From Halovenus marina (lineage in GTDB: Archaea; Halobacteriota; Halobacteria; Halobacteriales; Haloarculaceae), in contig NZ_JBLKNZ010000001.1 in assembly GCF_051414115.1 (NCBI RefSeq), positions 248,001-312,000 on the forward strand: DNA of 64,000 nucleotides, given 5' to 3'. Shown piece after piece: positions 41,920 through 49,944 of the stretch (positions within the stretch are counted from its first letter, which is position 1; the number at the start of each line of letters is the position of its first letter). The notes under the pieces are model-generated. The model saw only the letters and a list, made by a program, of their open reading frames with translations, was not told where the DNA came from and searched no databases. The position numbers and the translations under genes are program-made.

Positions 41920-42203
41920 CTCTCACCACTGGCTGGAATAATGCCCTAAGGGTGTTATTTATCCCTCATTAAAAAAGATGATATATTTGCCGGGACAGAA
42001 TCGACCGTCTGGCAGTCGCGACAGCGGCGACCCGATGGGGCAGTTCGTCCCTGTCTGATCCGTCTCAGACCGGGGCGACTGCTGCCGGGGCAACCGAATC
42101 GCTCCGGTACCGCGTTGTCTCGACGGGGTGACTACCACGGCCGTGGCGGCGGCCAATCGCCGGACGGAATGGGGTCGTCCAGGGTCGTGCTTTCGGAAAC
42201 AAA

Positions 42204-42213
42204 CGTTTTATTA
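42204..42213 (+). promoter_or_regulatory. TATA-like box for the amidohydrolase gene
   Basis: cgttttatta is 26-35 nt before the ATG at 42239, supporting that start over longer upstream frames. Confidence 0.5.
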
Positions 42214-42238
42214 CGCCGGGAATCGATTCTCAGTGTGT

Positions 42239-43681
42239 ATGGCAGTAGACCTAGTAGTCAAAAACACAACTATCGTTACACCGGAGGGGAAAGTCGGTCC
42301 CAACGCCGGTGTGGCGGTGGACAACGGAAAGATCGTTTCCGTCGGCGAGGACACGCAGTTGCCCGAGGCAGACCGCGTGATCGACGCCGAGGGGGACTAC
42401 CTCGCACCGGGTATCATCGATTGTCACATCCACAACCGAACGCCCGGTCTCGAATACAAGGAAGACTGGGAGACTGCGACCAGAGCCGCGGCCGCAGGTG
42501 GCGTCACGACGGTCAACGGGATGCCGAACACCGACCCCGTGATCGACGCGCCGGAACACATCAACACGAAGGCCGAACTCGGCGAGAAAAACGCGCTCGT
42601 CGACTTCCAGTTCTACGCAGTCATCACCTCCGACAACTACGACCAGGTGCACGCGCTCGACGAGGCTGGCGTCGTCGGCTACAAGGTGTTCCTCGGAACC
42701 ACCATCGGCGCAATCCCGCCGCCGAACGACGGCGAACTGCTCGAAGCGATGGACCAGGTCGCAGAGACCGGCAAGCGACTCGGCTTCCACGAGGAGAACG
42801 ACCAGATCCTCTCACACCTGGCCGATAAGTTCCAGAAGGAAGGCAAGAACGACCCGATCTACCACTCGTGGTCGCGCCCGCCGATCACGGAACGTGAGTC
42901 CATCAGCCGGACGATCCTCTTTGCAGACGAAGTGGACGCGAAGATCCACATGTTCCACCTCTCGTGTGGCTCGGGCGCACAGATCGTCAACGAGGCCAAG
43001 GACCGAGATATCGACGTGACTGCGGAGACGATGCCCCACTACCTCTGGTTCACCGAGGACATCATGAACGAGAAGGGTAACGTCGCCCGCATTCAGCCGC
43101 CGATCCGCGACGAGGAGGAGCGAGACCTGCTCTGGACGGAAGTCCTCGACGACGACGGTGGTATCGACTGCATCGCGACCGACCACTCCCCGCACACCGA
43201 CGAGGAGAAGGGCATGGACGACCCATTCGGCAACACGTGGGAGGCCATCTCCGGCTTCGTCGGCCTCGAGACCGAGATTCCAGCGATGCTCACCTTCGTC
43301 AACGAAGGGAAGATGTCGATGGAGCAGTGGGTCCAGATGCACTCGACCCGGCCCGCCCAGATCTGGGGTATGTACCCCGAGAAGGGGTCGATGCAGACCG
43401 GCACCGACGCAGACTTCACCATCTTCGACCCCGACCGCGAGTGGACGCTCGAAGACCGCCACACGCTGCACTCGAAGAACACGGTCACGCCGTTCGAGGG
43501 CGAGTCCTTCACCGGCAAGGCGACCAAGACCATCGTCCGTGGCGAACTCGTCTACGACGAGGACGAGGGTGTTCTCGGCGAACCCGGCTTTGGCTCCCGC
43601 ATCGATGTCGACAGCATCGACAACGACTACGGCGTCCCGCCGGAGAACCGCGAACCGAACGAACTCCACAAGGGCCGATAA
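42239..43681 (+). CDS. dihydropyrimidinase/allantoinase-family cyclic amidohydrolase
   Basis: 480 residues from the ATG at 42239. It is a metal-dependent amidohydrolase. The metal motif DCHIHNR (HxH) follows the N-terminal beta sandwich, GYKVFLGTT contains the Lys expected to be carbamylated and bridge two metals, MFHLSCGSG and ETMPHYLWF contribute metal-binding His residues, and ATDHSPHT gives the catalytic Asp. Such enzymes hydrolyse dihydropyrimidines, hydantoins or allantoin. The next gene is a C45 Ntn-hydrolase, and HyuAB is encoded elsewhere in the window, so a ring-opening hydrolysis of an N-heterocycle or imide is plausible. Dihydroorotase is a less likely alternative given the context. 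Confidence 0.85.
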   Translation: MAVDLVVKNTTIVTPEGKVGPNAGVAVDNGKIVSVGEDTQLPEADRVIDAEGDYLAPGIIDCHIHNRTPGLEYKEDWETATRAAAAGGVTTVNGMPNTDPVIDAPEHINTKAELGEKNALVDFQFYAVITSDNYDQVHALDEAGVVGYKVFLGTTIGAIPPPNDGELLEAMDQVAETGKRLGFHEENDQILSHLADKFQKEGKNDPIYHSWSRPPITERESISRTILFADEVDAKIHMFHLSCGSGAQIVNEAKDRDIDVTAETMPHYLWFTEDIMNEKGNVARIQPPIRDEEERDLLWTEVLDDDGGIDCIATDHSPHTDEEKGMDDPFGNTWEAISGFVGLETEIPAMLTFVNEGKMSMEQWVQMHSTRPAQIWGMYPEKGSMQTGTDADFTIFDPDREWTLEDRHTLHSKNTVTPFEGESFTGKATKTIVRGELVYDEDEGVLGEPGFGSRIDVDSIDNDYGVPPENREPNELHKGR

Positions 43682-43798
43682 GCCCCGCAGTCTGACGCTG
43701 ACGACTTCGTTTTCCTTTGTATCGCTCTCTCGTTTCCAGCAGTGCACGGGCTACCGACGCAATTATCACCCACGGCCGTTTCACGTCTAGACGAATCG

Positions 43799-45025
43799 AT
43801 GACAGCCACGTACTACTACGAACTCGGCCGATCCAGAGGGAAGCGACTGCAGGATGCGATTGTGCAGAACGTCGCAGGCTTCTGGACGGCCGTCGAAGAC
43901 AGGGGCATCGACCGGGAGACAGTCCACGCAGAAGCCGAGACACAGGCCGAGCGACTCGCGCCGGAGACGCGCGCGGAAATCGAGGGCAAAGCCGAGACCA
44001 GTGGCGTCTCCGAGCGGGATCTGCTCGCCTTTTCCCTGTTCGAGGAGACGCTTGTTCCGGACGGCTGTACGACGGCCATCGCGGCTGGCGATGCGGCCGC
44101 GTCCGGCGACACCGTCTTCTTCAAGCAGAGCGACAAGAAGGGCGCAGACGAGTTCGAGGGCGAGGACTACCACCAGCACCAGCAGATCAACGTCGTCCGG
44201 ATCGAAGACCCCGACGACAAGAACAAGGTCATCGGCGTTACCGCTGCAGGTTCGCAGGCCGTCAAGATGGGGATCAACGAGAAGGGTGTCGCCATCGGGT
44301 CGAACATCTCCCGGACCGTGACCTTCGACGAAGAAGGGAAAGACTCGAAGGACTGGGCCGCCGCATCCCGCGGTGAGTACATGCGTCAGGGCCTGCTCCA
44401 CGGTGACACCGCAAACGAGGTGGCCGAACGCATCACGCCGATGCTGTTTGCCGACCCGATGTCCTCGCCGGGCAACATCGACATCGCCGACCACGAGCGA
44501 GCGATCATCCTCGAAGGCGAGTTCACCCACCTGGCGAGCGAGTGGGTCGAGGACGGCGTCGTCGGCCGCGCCAACAAGTTCCAAGTGCTCGACGACCTGG
44601 CCCGGTCGCGCGAGGAGATCCCGTCCAGTTACGCCCGCTACGAGCGCGTTATGGAGGTGCTCGAAGCCAACGAGGGCGACGTCACCGTCGACACGATGCG
44701 TGACCTGTCGGTTGACCACGAGAACGGCCCCGGCCTCGAATCGGTCTGTCGCCACCAGGAACACGACTACACCGACGAGACGTCGCTGTCGGGCGCTGTC
44801 TTCGACATCGACGGCGAGAACCCGGGCGACTCCGACGTCTACATCGCGCTCGGCAAGCCCTGCCACGCCTGGCGGAGCGACGAGGGCGAGGGCTGGATTC
44901 ACATCACCGCGGACGCAACCGAAGCCGACGTGCCCGACGCGTTCCTTTCGGGCGACGCCTGGCTTGAGTACTACACCGAGGAGCCGTACGCGGGCACCGC
45001 CGAAGTGACGCCGCTGGACGACTGA
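43799..45025 (+). CDS. C45-family Ntn-hydrolase (acyl-CoA:6-APA acyltransferase-like)
   Basis: 408 residues from the ATG at 43799. The nucleophile is expected to be Cys90 in VPDGCTTAIAAG, preceded by an N-terminal stretch that would be removed in penicillin-type acyltransferases; the conserved context GINEKGVAIGSNISR and LARSREEIPSSYARYERVMEV also fit the C45 acyltransferase family. Members hydrolyse or transfer an acyl group at an amide bond. Coupling with the hydantoinase-type gene suggests hydrolysis of an N-carbamoyl or N-acyl product. Whether self-cleavage occurs is not visible. The substrate is unknown. Confidence 0.75.
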   Translation: MTATYYYELGRSRGKRLQDAIVQNVAGFWTAVEDRGIDRETVHAEAETQAERLAPETRAEIEGKAETSGVSERDLLAFSLFEETLVPDGCTTAIAAGDAAASGDTVFFKQSDKKGADEFEGEDYHQHQQINVVRIEDPDDKNKVIGVTAAGSQAVKMGINEKGVAIGSNISRTVTFDEEGKDSKDWAAASRGEYMRQGLLHGDTANEVAERITPMLFADPMSSPGNIDIADHERAIILEGEFTHLASEWVEDGVVGRANKFQVLDDLARSREEIPSSYARYERVMEVLEANEGDVTVDTMRDLSVDHENGPGLESVCRHQEHDYTDETSLSGAVFDIDGENPGDSDVYIALGKPCHAWRSDEGEGWIHITADATEADVPDAFLSGDAWLEYYTEEPYAGTAEVTPLDD

Positions 45026-45216
45026 GACGCGGACAGATTCCGACCGCGAGCGTCTCGCGGGCGCGGATAACGTACCCTGTTTGACCGCTCAGACCGCCTC
45101 TGCGAGCATTTGTCCCCGTCTTATCGGGCGATCGACTTTGTCTGTCCCAAACCCCGTATGCGCTTTCACAGATGACGAAAATTTTCTGATAGATAACACC
45201 TCGATCTGACCGTTAC

Positions 45217-45224
45217 GTTTATTT
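45217..45224 (+). promoter_or_regulatory. TATA-like box for the acyl-CoA ligase gene
   Basis: gtttattt lies 26-33 nt before the ATG at 45250 in a 224-bp gap. Confidence 0.5.
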
Positions 45225-45249
45225 CGGTCGTCCCTGAGAATGTGATAGC

Positions 45250-46788
45250 ATGGATATCGGTGAGATGCTTGCCCAGTCTGCTGACCGCTATGGAGACGAC
45301 ACTGCGGTTGCGATCGTTTCGGAGGCTGGAACCGAGACGCTGAGCTACCGGGAACTGGACGTGCGGGCCAATCGGATCGCGAACGGCTTTCTGGATGCGG
45401 GAATCGGGTCGGGGGATCCGATCGCCTTGCTCGCGCACAACTCCGTGGAGTTCTTCGAGGTGTTTTTCGCCTCACAGAAGATCGGTGCGCCGATCGTTCC
45501 TATCAACGTCCGTCTCGACCCGGCCGACATGGAGTACATCTTCGAGGACGCACAACCACGATGTCTCGTCGCCGAGTCGGAACTGCTCCCGGAGGACACC
45601 TTCGACGTTCTCGAATCGGGGTCTGTCCCGATCTACGTCGTCGACGGGGATGGGGAGCGAGCGCATCGGGCCTACGACGAACTCAACGACGCCTCGGCCG
45701 ACCCCCCGGGCATCACCGTCGGGGACGAGGCGGTCGATAGCTACTTCTACACCTCGGGAAGCACGGGGCAACCGAAGGGGGTCGTCCACCGCCACTCCGA
45801 CCGGGTCTTCTCGAATATGAACCTCATCGCAGAGTTCGGTCTCCGCCACAGCGACGTGACTGTGAATCCGCTCCCGATGTTTCACAGCGGCCCGCTCTAT
45901 ACGGGCTTTGTCCCCTTCTTCCAGTTCGGCGTTCCCACGATTACCCTGCGGGAGTTCGACCCGGAGCGCACCCTCGAAGCCATCGAGGAGTGGGACGCGA
46001 CCGTTCTCGGCGGGGTCCCCGCTCAGTACAACCGGATCGCTGCTGCCGCCGAGGAGGGGGAGTACGATCTGTCCTCGCTGCGCTTCTGGTGGGTTTCGGG
46101 CGCGCCGCTCACCGAGGAGTTGCGAACGCGATGTTACGAGTCCATCTGTGACACCCATTCGATCGTCTACGGCGCGACCGAAATCGGCCCACCGGTCACG
46201 ACGCTCCCGCCCGAGGAGAGCAACAAACGACCCGCGTCGTGTGGTACCGGTCACATGGGACAGGAAGTTCGGCTCGTCTCGCCGACCGGCGACCCCGACC
46301 CGGACGACACGGTCGAACCCGGTGAGACCGGCGAACTCATCGTCCGCGGCGAGTCCGTGATGGACCGGTATCTGAATCGGCCCGAGCGAACGGCCGAGGT
46401 GTTCGTCGACGACTGGTATTTCACGGAGGATCTGGCCCACCGCGACGAGGACGGGTACATCTACGTCGAGGGTCGCAAGGACAACATGATCATCAGCGGC
46501 GGCGAGAACATCTACCCCAGCGAGGTCGAGAACGCCCTCCTCGAACACACAGATATCGAGGACGTCGCCGTGCTGGGCGTTCCCCACGACGAGTGGGGGC
46601 AGACGCCGAAAGCCTTCATCGTTCAGTCCGAGCAGAGGGCGCTCACCGCCGCTGACGTCGACGCGTTCTGCCAGGAAAGCCCACTCGCTGACTACAAGCG
46701 CCCGCGTGAGATCGCTTTCGTCGCAGAAATCCCCCGCAACCCGAGCGGCGGGAGCGTCCTGAAGGACGAACTCAAGTCGATGGCGTAG
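45250..46788 (+). CDS. AMP-dependent acyl-CoA/aryl-CoA ligase
   Basis: A 512-residue ANL ligase. The P-loop-like YFYTSGSTGQPKGVVH, the VYGATEIG motif, the hinge GRKDNMIISGGENIYPSEVE and the C-terminal catalytic Lys region NPSGGSVLKDEL are present. The aryl/medium-chain type (IxGGENIYPxEVE) rather than the acetyl type is indicated, so benzoate, cyclohexane-carboxylate or fatty acids are candidate substrates. It begins after its own promoter box and precedes an enolase-superfamily gene. A CoA thioesterification step would prime an aromatic or aliphatic acid for further breakdown. Confidence 0.85.
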   Translation: MDIGEMLAQSADRYGDDTAVAIVSEAGTETLSYRELDVRANRIANGFLDAGIGSGDPIALLAHNSVEFFEVFFASQKIGAPIVPINVRLDPADMEYIFEDAQPRCLVAESELLPEDTFDVLESGSVPIYVVDGDGERAHRAYDELNDASADPPGITVGDEAVDSYFYTSGSTGQPKGVVHRHSDRVFSNMNLIAEFGLRHSDVTVNPLPMFHSGPLYTGFVPFFQFGVPTITLREFDPERTLEAIEEWDATVLGGVPAQYNRIAAAAEEGEYDLSSLRFWWVSGAPLTEELRTRCYESICDTHSIVYGATEIGPPVTTLPPEESNKRPASCGTGHMGQEVRLVSPTGDPDPDDTVEPGETGELIVRGESVMDRYLNRPERTAEVFVDDWYFTEDLAHRDEDGYIYVEGRKDNMIISGGENIYPSEVENALLEHTDIEDVAVLGVPHDEWGQTPKAFIVQSEQRALTAADVDAFCQESPLADYKRPREIAFVAEIPRNPSGGSVLKDELKSMA

Positions 46789-46926
46789 AATCCGCCAGCC
46801 GATTTCGAGGGACGGCACGTCGCGGATAGCGCCCGACCCGACGGCGGTCAGCGACGCATCGAATTACCCCCCGATTTCCTGGTATCCACAATCGTGAAGT
46901 GCCCCCCTCACGAACGGAAAATGATA

Positions 46927-48051
46927 ATGGAAATCACCGAGATAGAGACCCACGTACTCAGCGGCGGCGTCGATGCGGCCACGATTCCCTCTGTCGGATC
47001 GGTCGAAGTCGGATCGGTGCTCGTGGAGGTGCACACCGACGAGGACATCACCGGACTCGGCGAGTCCTTCCACAGACAGCGCGTCGAGGACAACATCATG
47101 CTCGCCACGGCTGTCGAGTCGCTCGAACAGTACCTGATCGGCGAGGACCCGCGACGGATCACCGAACACTGGTCGGATCTGTACGTACACGCGAAGCGGT
47201 CGGGCGCGTACAAGGCGCTGTCGGCCATCGACGAGGCGCTGTGGGACATCGCGGGCAAGCGCGCGGGCGTCCCGCTCTATCAGTTGCTCGGCGGCAAGCA
47301 TGGCGAGTTGGGTGCCTACGCCACGTTCCCGATTCAGAAGGACGCGGAGGCGCTGCTCGAAGACGGCCGCTGGCTCGCCGAGAAGGGCTTTGACTGTCTC
47401 AAGATCACCGCAGGGCTGGGCGTCGAGACGGACCGTCAGCGTATCGAGACGGTCGCCTCCGGGCTGCCCGACGGGTTCGGGCTGGCTATCGACGCGAACA
47501 CGTCCTACGACTTCACTGACGCGATTCGGCTGGCGAACTCGACCGAGGAGCACGAACTCGTCTGGTTCGAGGAGCCAATCGCACACACCGATATCGAGGG
47601 GTACGCCGAGTTCCGGCGACAGACCACCGTCCCCCTCGCGGGCTACCAGACACACACTCCCCACTACCCGGCCGTCGACATGCTCCGGGCCGGAGCACTC
47701 GACATCTATCAGCCGTCGCTCGACCACGCTGGTGGCGTCACGAGCGCCCGCCGCGTGGCAACGCTCGCCGAGGCGTTCAACAAGCAGATCATCCCTCACG
47801 CGTTTGGCCCGGCGACCAACTACGCGGCGAGTCTGCACGTCGCTGCGGCGAGTCCCGCCTGTTCGCTCATCGAGTTCTGCGTGCTCAGCGACGACATCGA
47901 CGACCCGGGCGAGTTCATCGCGAGCCCGTACGCGGCAAATCAGGACGAACTCTCCGTCGAAGACGGCGGTCGCATCTCGCCACCGGACCGACCCGGAATC
48001 GGTATCGAGCTAGATAGAGACGCGCTCGAAGCGCATCGTGTCGATTACTGA
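46927..48051 (+). CDS. mandelate racemase/muconate lactonizing enzyme-family protein with an atypical active site
   Basis: 374 residues from the ATG at 46927; an ATG at 46921 is also in frame. The enolase-superfamily architecture is clear: N-terminal capping domain, KALSAIDEALWDIAGKRAG, then the barrel with metal ligands D189 (LAIDANTSYDF) and E215 (LVWFEEPIAH). The KxK acid/base pair is K159-I-T161, so the second Lys is missing. The third metal-ligand position, normally GE, reads AGYQTH around 239-243, lacking Glu. His291 in IIPHAFGPA is retained. Members isomerise, lactonise or dehydrate sugar acids and muconates. The missing residues make the exact reaction uncertain; it could be a divergent or inactive member. 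Confidence 0.75.
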   Translation: MEITEIETHVLSGGVDAATIPSVGSVEVGSVLVEVHTDEDITGLGESFHRQRVEDNIMLATAVESLEQYLIGEDPRRITEHWSDLYVHAKRSGAYKALSAIDEALWDIAGKRAGVPLYQLLGGKHGELGAYATFPIQKDAEALLEDGRWLAEKGFDCLKITAGLGVETDRQRIETVASGLPDGFGLAIDANTSYDFTDAIRLANSTEEHELVWFEEPIAHTDIEGYAEFRRQTTVPLAGYQTHTPHYPAVDMLRAGALDIYQPSLDHAGGVTSARRVATLAEAFNKQIIPHAFGPATNYAASLHVAAASPACSLIEFCVLSDDIDDPGEFIASPYAANQDELSVEDGGRISPPDRPGIGIELDRDALEAHRVDY

Positions 48052-48165
48052 CACGCTGAGACTGGTTCAATCAGAGACATTTTCCGACACATCTGCGCAC
48101 CAGTGAACATTCCCATTCAGTAGTGCAGATTCCACAGACGGAAGCCCGCTAAATAATGGGGAAGG

Positions 48166-48173
48166 TATAAATA
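48166..48173 (+). promoter_or_regulatory. TATA-like box for the first TctC lipoprotein gene
   Basis: tataaata, 29-36 nt before the ATG at 48202, one of the clearest archaeal promoter boxes in the window. It supports the upstream ATG over an internal one at 48247. Confidence 0.65.
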
Positions 48174-48201
48174 CAACCCCCGTAAACGAGGGAAACGACT
48201 C

Positions 48202-49410
48202 ATGCGAGACGGTAGCAACAGAGAGAACAGTCGACGTACTGGCAAGATGAAGACAAACCGACGACGAGCGCTCGCGCTCGGTGGCAGTAGCCTGGTCGCT
48301 GGACTGGCTGGCTGTCTCGGACTGGGCGGCGACGATGACGACGGCGACGGGTCCGGCGACGGCAGTGGTGACGGAAGCGGCGACGGATCCGGCGACGGCA
48401 GCGGTGACGGGTCTGGTGACGGCAGCGGTGACGGATCTGGCGACGGCAGCGGCGACGGTAGTGGTGACGGGTCTGGTGACGGTAGCGGCGACGGATCCGG
48501 CGACGGCAGCGGGAGCGACTTCCCGAGCGAGACGATTCGCGTCATCATCCCGTTCGGCGAAGGTGGCGGTACTGACATCTACGTCCGAAAGATCTGGAAC
48601 AAGGTCGCAACGATGCAGGATGTCTCCGTACAGTTCGACAACATTTCGGGCGCCTCTGGCATCCGGGGCGGACAGGAGTTCGTGAACTCGGACCCGGACG
48701 GACACACGATCGTCCCGTACAACGTGCCGGGCGACATCATCCCCGCGATGATTCAGGAGGCACCCCACAACTTCGACAACTTCACCGGGATCGCGGGTCA
48801 TGCGACCTCACCGTTCGTGCTCGCCGCAGATCCCGAGCTGAACATCGAAGGCTTCGAGGACATGAAATCCCGATACAACAACGGAGATATCTCCTCGTTC
48901 GGAGGGATGCCGCCGGGTTCGCAGTTCAACGTTGTCGCGTCGGTCCTCGACGACGAGGATTTCAACGTCCAGTGGGAGAACTACATCCCGTACGACGGAA
49001 CCGGTGCAATTTCACAGGCCCTCGCGAGCGGCGAAGTGCCAGTCGGTATCTTGACGCTCTCGACAGCCAGCGACCAGGCCGAGAATGTCGACGTCTTCGC
49101 CGGTCTCGTCGACGAGCAACTGGAACCGTTCCCAGAGGCGGACATCATTCCCGAACTGGGCTATCCGAGCCTCGATTGGCTCGGGAAGATCACCCGCGTG
49201 ACCTACGCGCCGCCGGACACGCCTGACGACCGGATCGAGTGGCTCGAATCTGCCTCCGAAGAGGCGATTACAAGTGACGAGCTCCAGAGCTGGGCCGACA
49301 AGGGCGGTATTCCGCTCAACTACAAGGGTGGATCCGACTACGTGGAACAGCTCACCGAGAACTCAATTAGCAGGATAGAGGAAAACGTCGATCTGGAAAG
49401 TTTCAGATAA
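48202..49410 (+). CDS. tripartite tricarboxylate transporter substrate-binding lipoprotein (TctC-like) with a long GDGS linker
   Basis: 402 residues from ATG 48202, favoured by the TATA-like box. The signal has the twin-arginine pattern NRRRALALGG and a lipobox LAGC with Cys38, so it is a Tat-exported lipoprotein anchored outside the membrane. Residues about 43-104 are a flexible acidic Gly-Ser linker of GDGS repeats. The binding domain then begins SETIRVIIPFGEGGGTD, a TctC/BugT-like pattern with the pocket segments SGIRGGQEFVNSDPDG and FGGMPPGSQFN. It delivers a carboxylate to the TctAB permease encoded immediately downstream (4-bp gap to tctB, then tctA). Ligand unknown. Confidence 0.85.
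   Translation: MRDGSNRENSRRTGKMKTNRRRALALGGSSLVAGLAGCLGLGGDDDDGDGSGDGSGDGSGDGSGDGSGDGSGDGSGDGSGDGSGDGSGDGSGDGSGDGSGDGSGSDFPSETIRVIIPFGEGGGTDIYVRKIWNKVATMQDVSVQFDNISGASGIRGGQEFVNSDPDGHTIVPYNVPGDIIPAMIQEAPHNFDNFTGIAGHATSPFVLAADPELNIEGFEDMKSRYNNGDISSFGGMPPGSQFNVVASVLDDEDFNVQWENYIPYDGTGAISQALASGEVPVGILTLSTASDQAENVDVFAGLVDEQLEPFPEADIIPELGYPSLDWLGKITRVTYAPPDTPDDRIEWLESASEEAITSDELQSWADKGGIPLNYKGGSDYVEQLTENSISRIEENVDLESFR
48342..48513 (+). repeat. tandem 12-bp repeats coding the GDGS lipoprotein linker
   Basis: About 14 degenerate copies of a ggcgacggcagc-like 12-bp unit encode repeated Gly-Asp-Gly-Ser. Synonymous third-base differences between units argue against recent perfect expansion. Comparable repeats occur in the lipoprotein at 63400. 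Confidence 0.8.
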
Positions 49411-49413
49411 CTG

Positions 49414-49941
49414 ATGAGCTCTGAGACAGCCGACGCCGACACGGGGTTGACCTCCGAGCACGTCCTGTTAGTGGCCATGCTCGTGATTGCCTCGTACATG
49501 TTCGTGGAGTCGTTCTCGTTCGGCCGGAGTGCGGCGTATTTCCCCCGACTGATGAGCGCGGTCACTATCGTGGGAACGTCGCTGTTGCTGGTCCGTAACT
49601 ATCTGCCGAGTCCGTTGTACGAATACGTCGCCGAATCGTCGGACATGATGAGCAGCTACAGTCCCGGCGAAGAGGAAGGCGAGGGGGATTCGGACTTCGA
49701 TCCCGCTCGCGGGCGGCCGATCCCGGCCTCAGCCTTTACGGTCTTCGCACTCGTCGCCTACGTGCTGGGTGCGTACTACGTCGGGCTGTTCTGGGTCACC
49801 CCGGTGTTCGTCTTCGTCTTCACGTCGTGGTTTCGGCTCGGCTGGATCAGTCGCATCGCACTCTCGGCCGCCGGACTGGGTATCATATATGCCTTCATGG
49901 TCGTGATGAATGTCAACTTCAAGCAGGGATTTCTCGTCTAA
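49414..49941 (+). CDS. tripartite tricarboxylate transporter small membrane subunit (TctB-like)
   Basis: 175 residues, with hydrophobic helices near EHVLLVAMLVIASYMFV, LMSAVTIVGTSLLLV, FTVFALVAYVLGAYYVGLFW and ALSAAGLGIIYAFMVVM, giving the four-helix TctB pattern. A charged acidic insert (MSSYSPGEEEGEGDSDFD) lies between helices 2 and 3. It begins 4 bp after tctC and ends 4 bp before tctA, so the operon order is C-B-A. TctB stabilises the large permease TctA. Confidence 0.85.
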   Translation: MSSETADADTGLTSEHVLLVAMLVIASYMFVESFSFGRSAAYFPRLMSAVTIVGTSLLLVRNYLPSPLYEYVAESSDMMSSYSPGEEEGEGDSDFDPARGRPIPASAFTVFALVAYVLGAYYVGLFWVTPVFVFVFTSWFRLGWISRIALSAAGLGIIYAFMVVMNVNFKQGFLV

Positions 49942-49944
49942 CCT

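Larger units (their letters stand above)
41752..42238. other. 487-bp gene-free region with AT-rich centre and TATA-like boxes
   Basis: I see no convincing gene. The centre (about 41895-41990) is unusually AT-rich for this genome and holds the hairpin at 41899-41914, ccctaaggg near 41944 and two TATA-like stretches, ttattta near 41957 and atatattt near 41980. Either could start a short non-coding RNA or a long leader. A separate box, cgttttatta at 42204-42213, serves the following gene 26-35 nt before its ATG. Confidence 0.45.

Noticed and set aside
42128..42238. Longer N-terminus for the amidohydrolase
   Set aside because: A TATA-like box at 42204-42213 lies at the right distance for the ATG at 42239 and the family fold begins there; the upstream residues are unlike the family.
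48202..48513. Extracellular adhesin or collagen-like protein suggested by the GDGS repeats
   Set aside because: The repeats form only a linker between a Tat lipobox and a complete TctC-type binding domain, adjacent to tctB and tctA.
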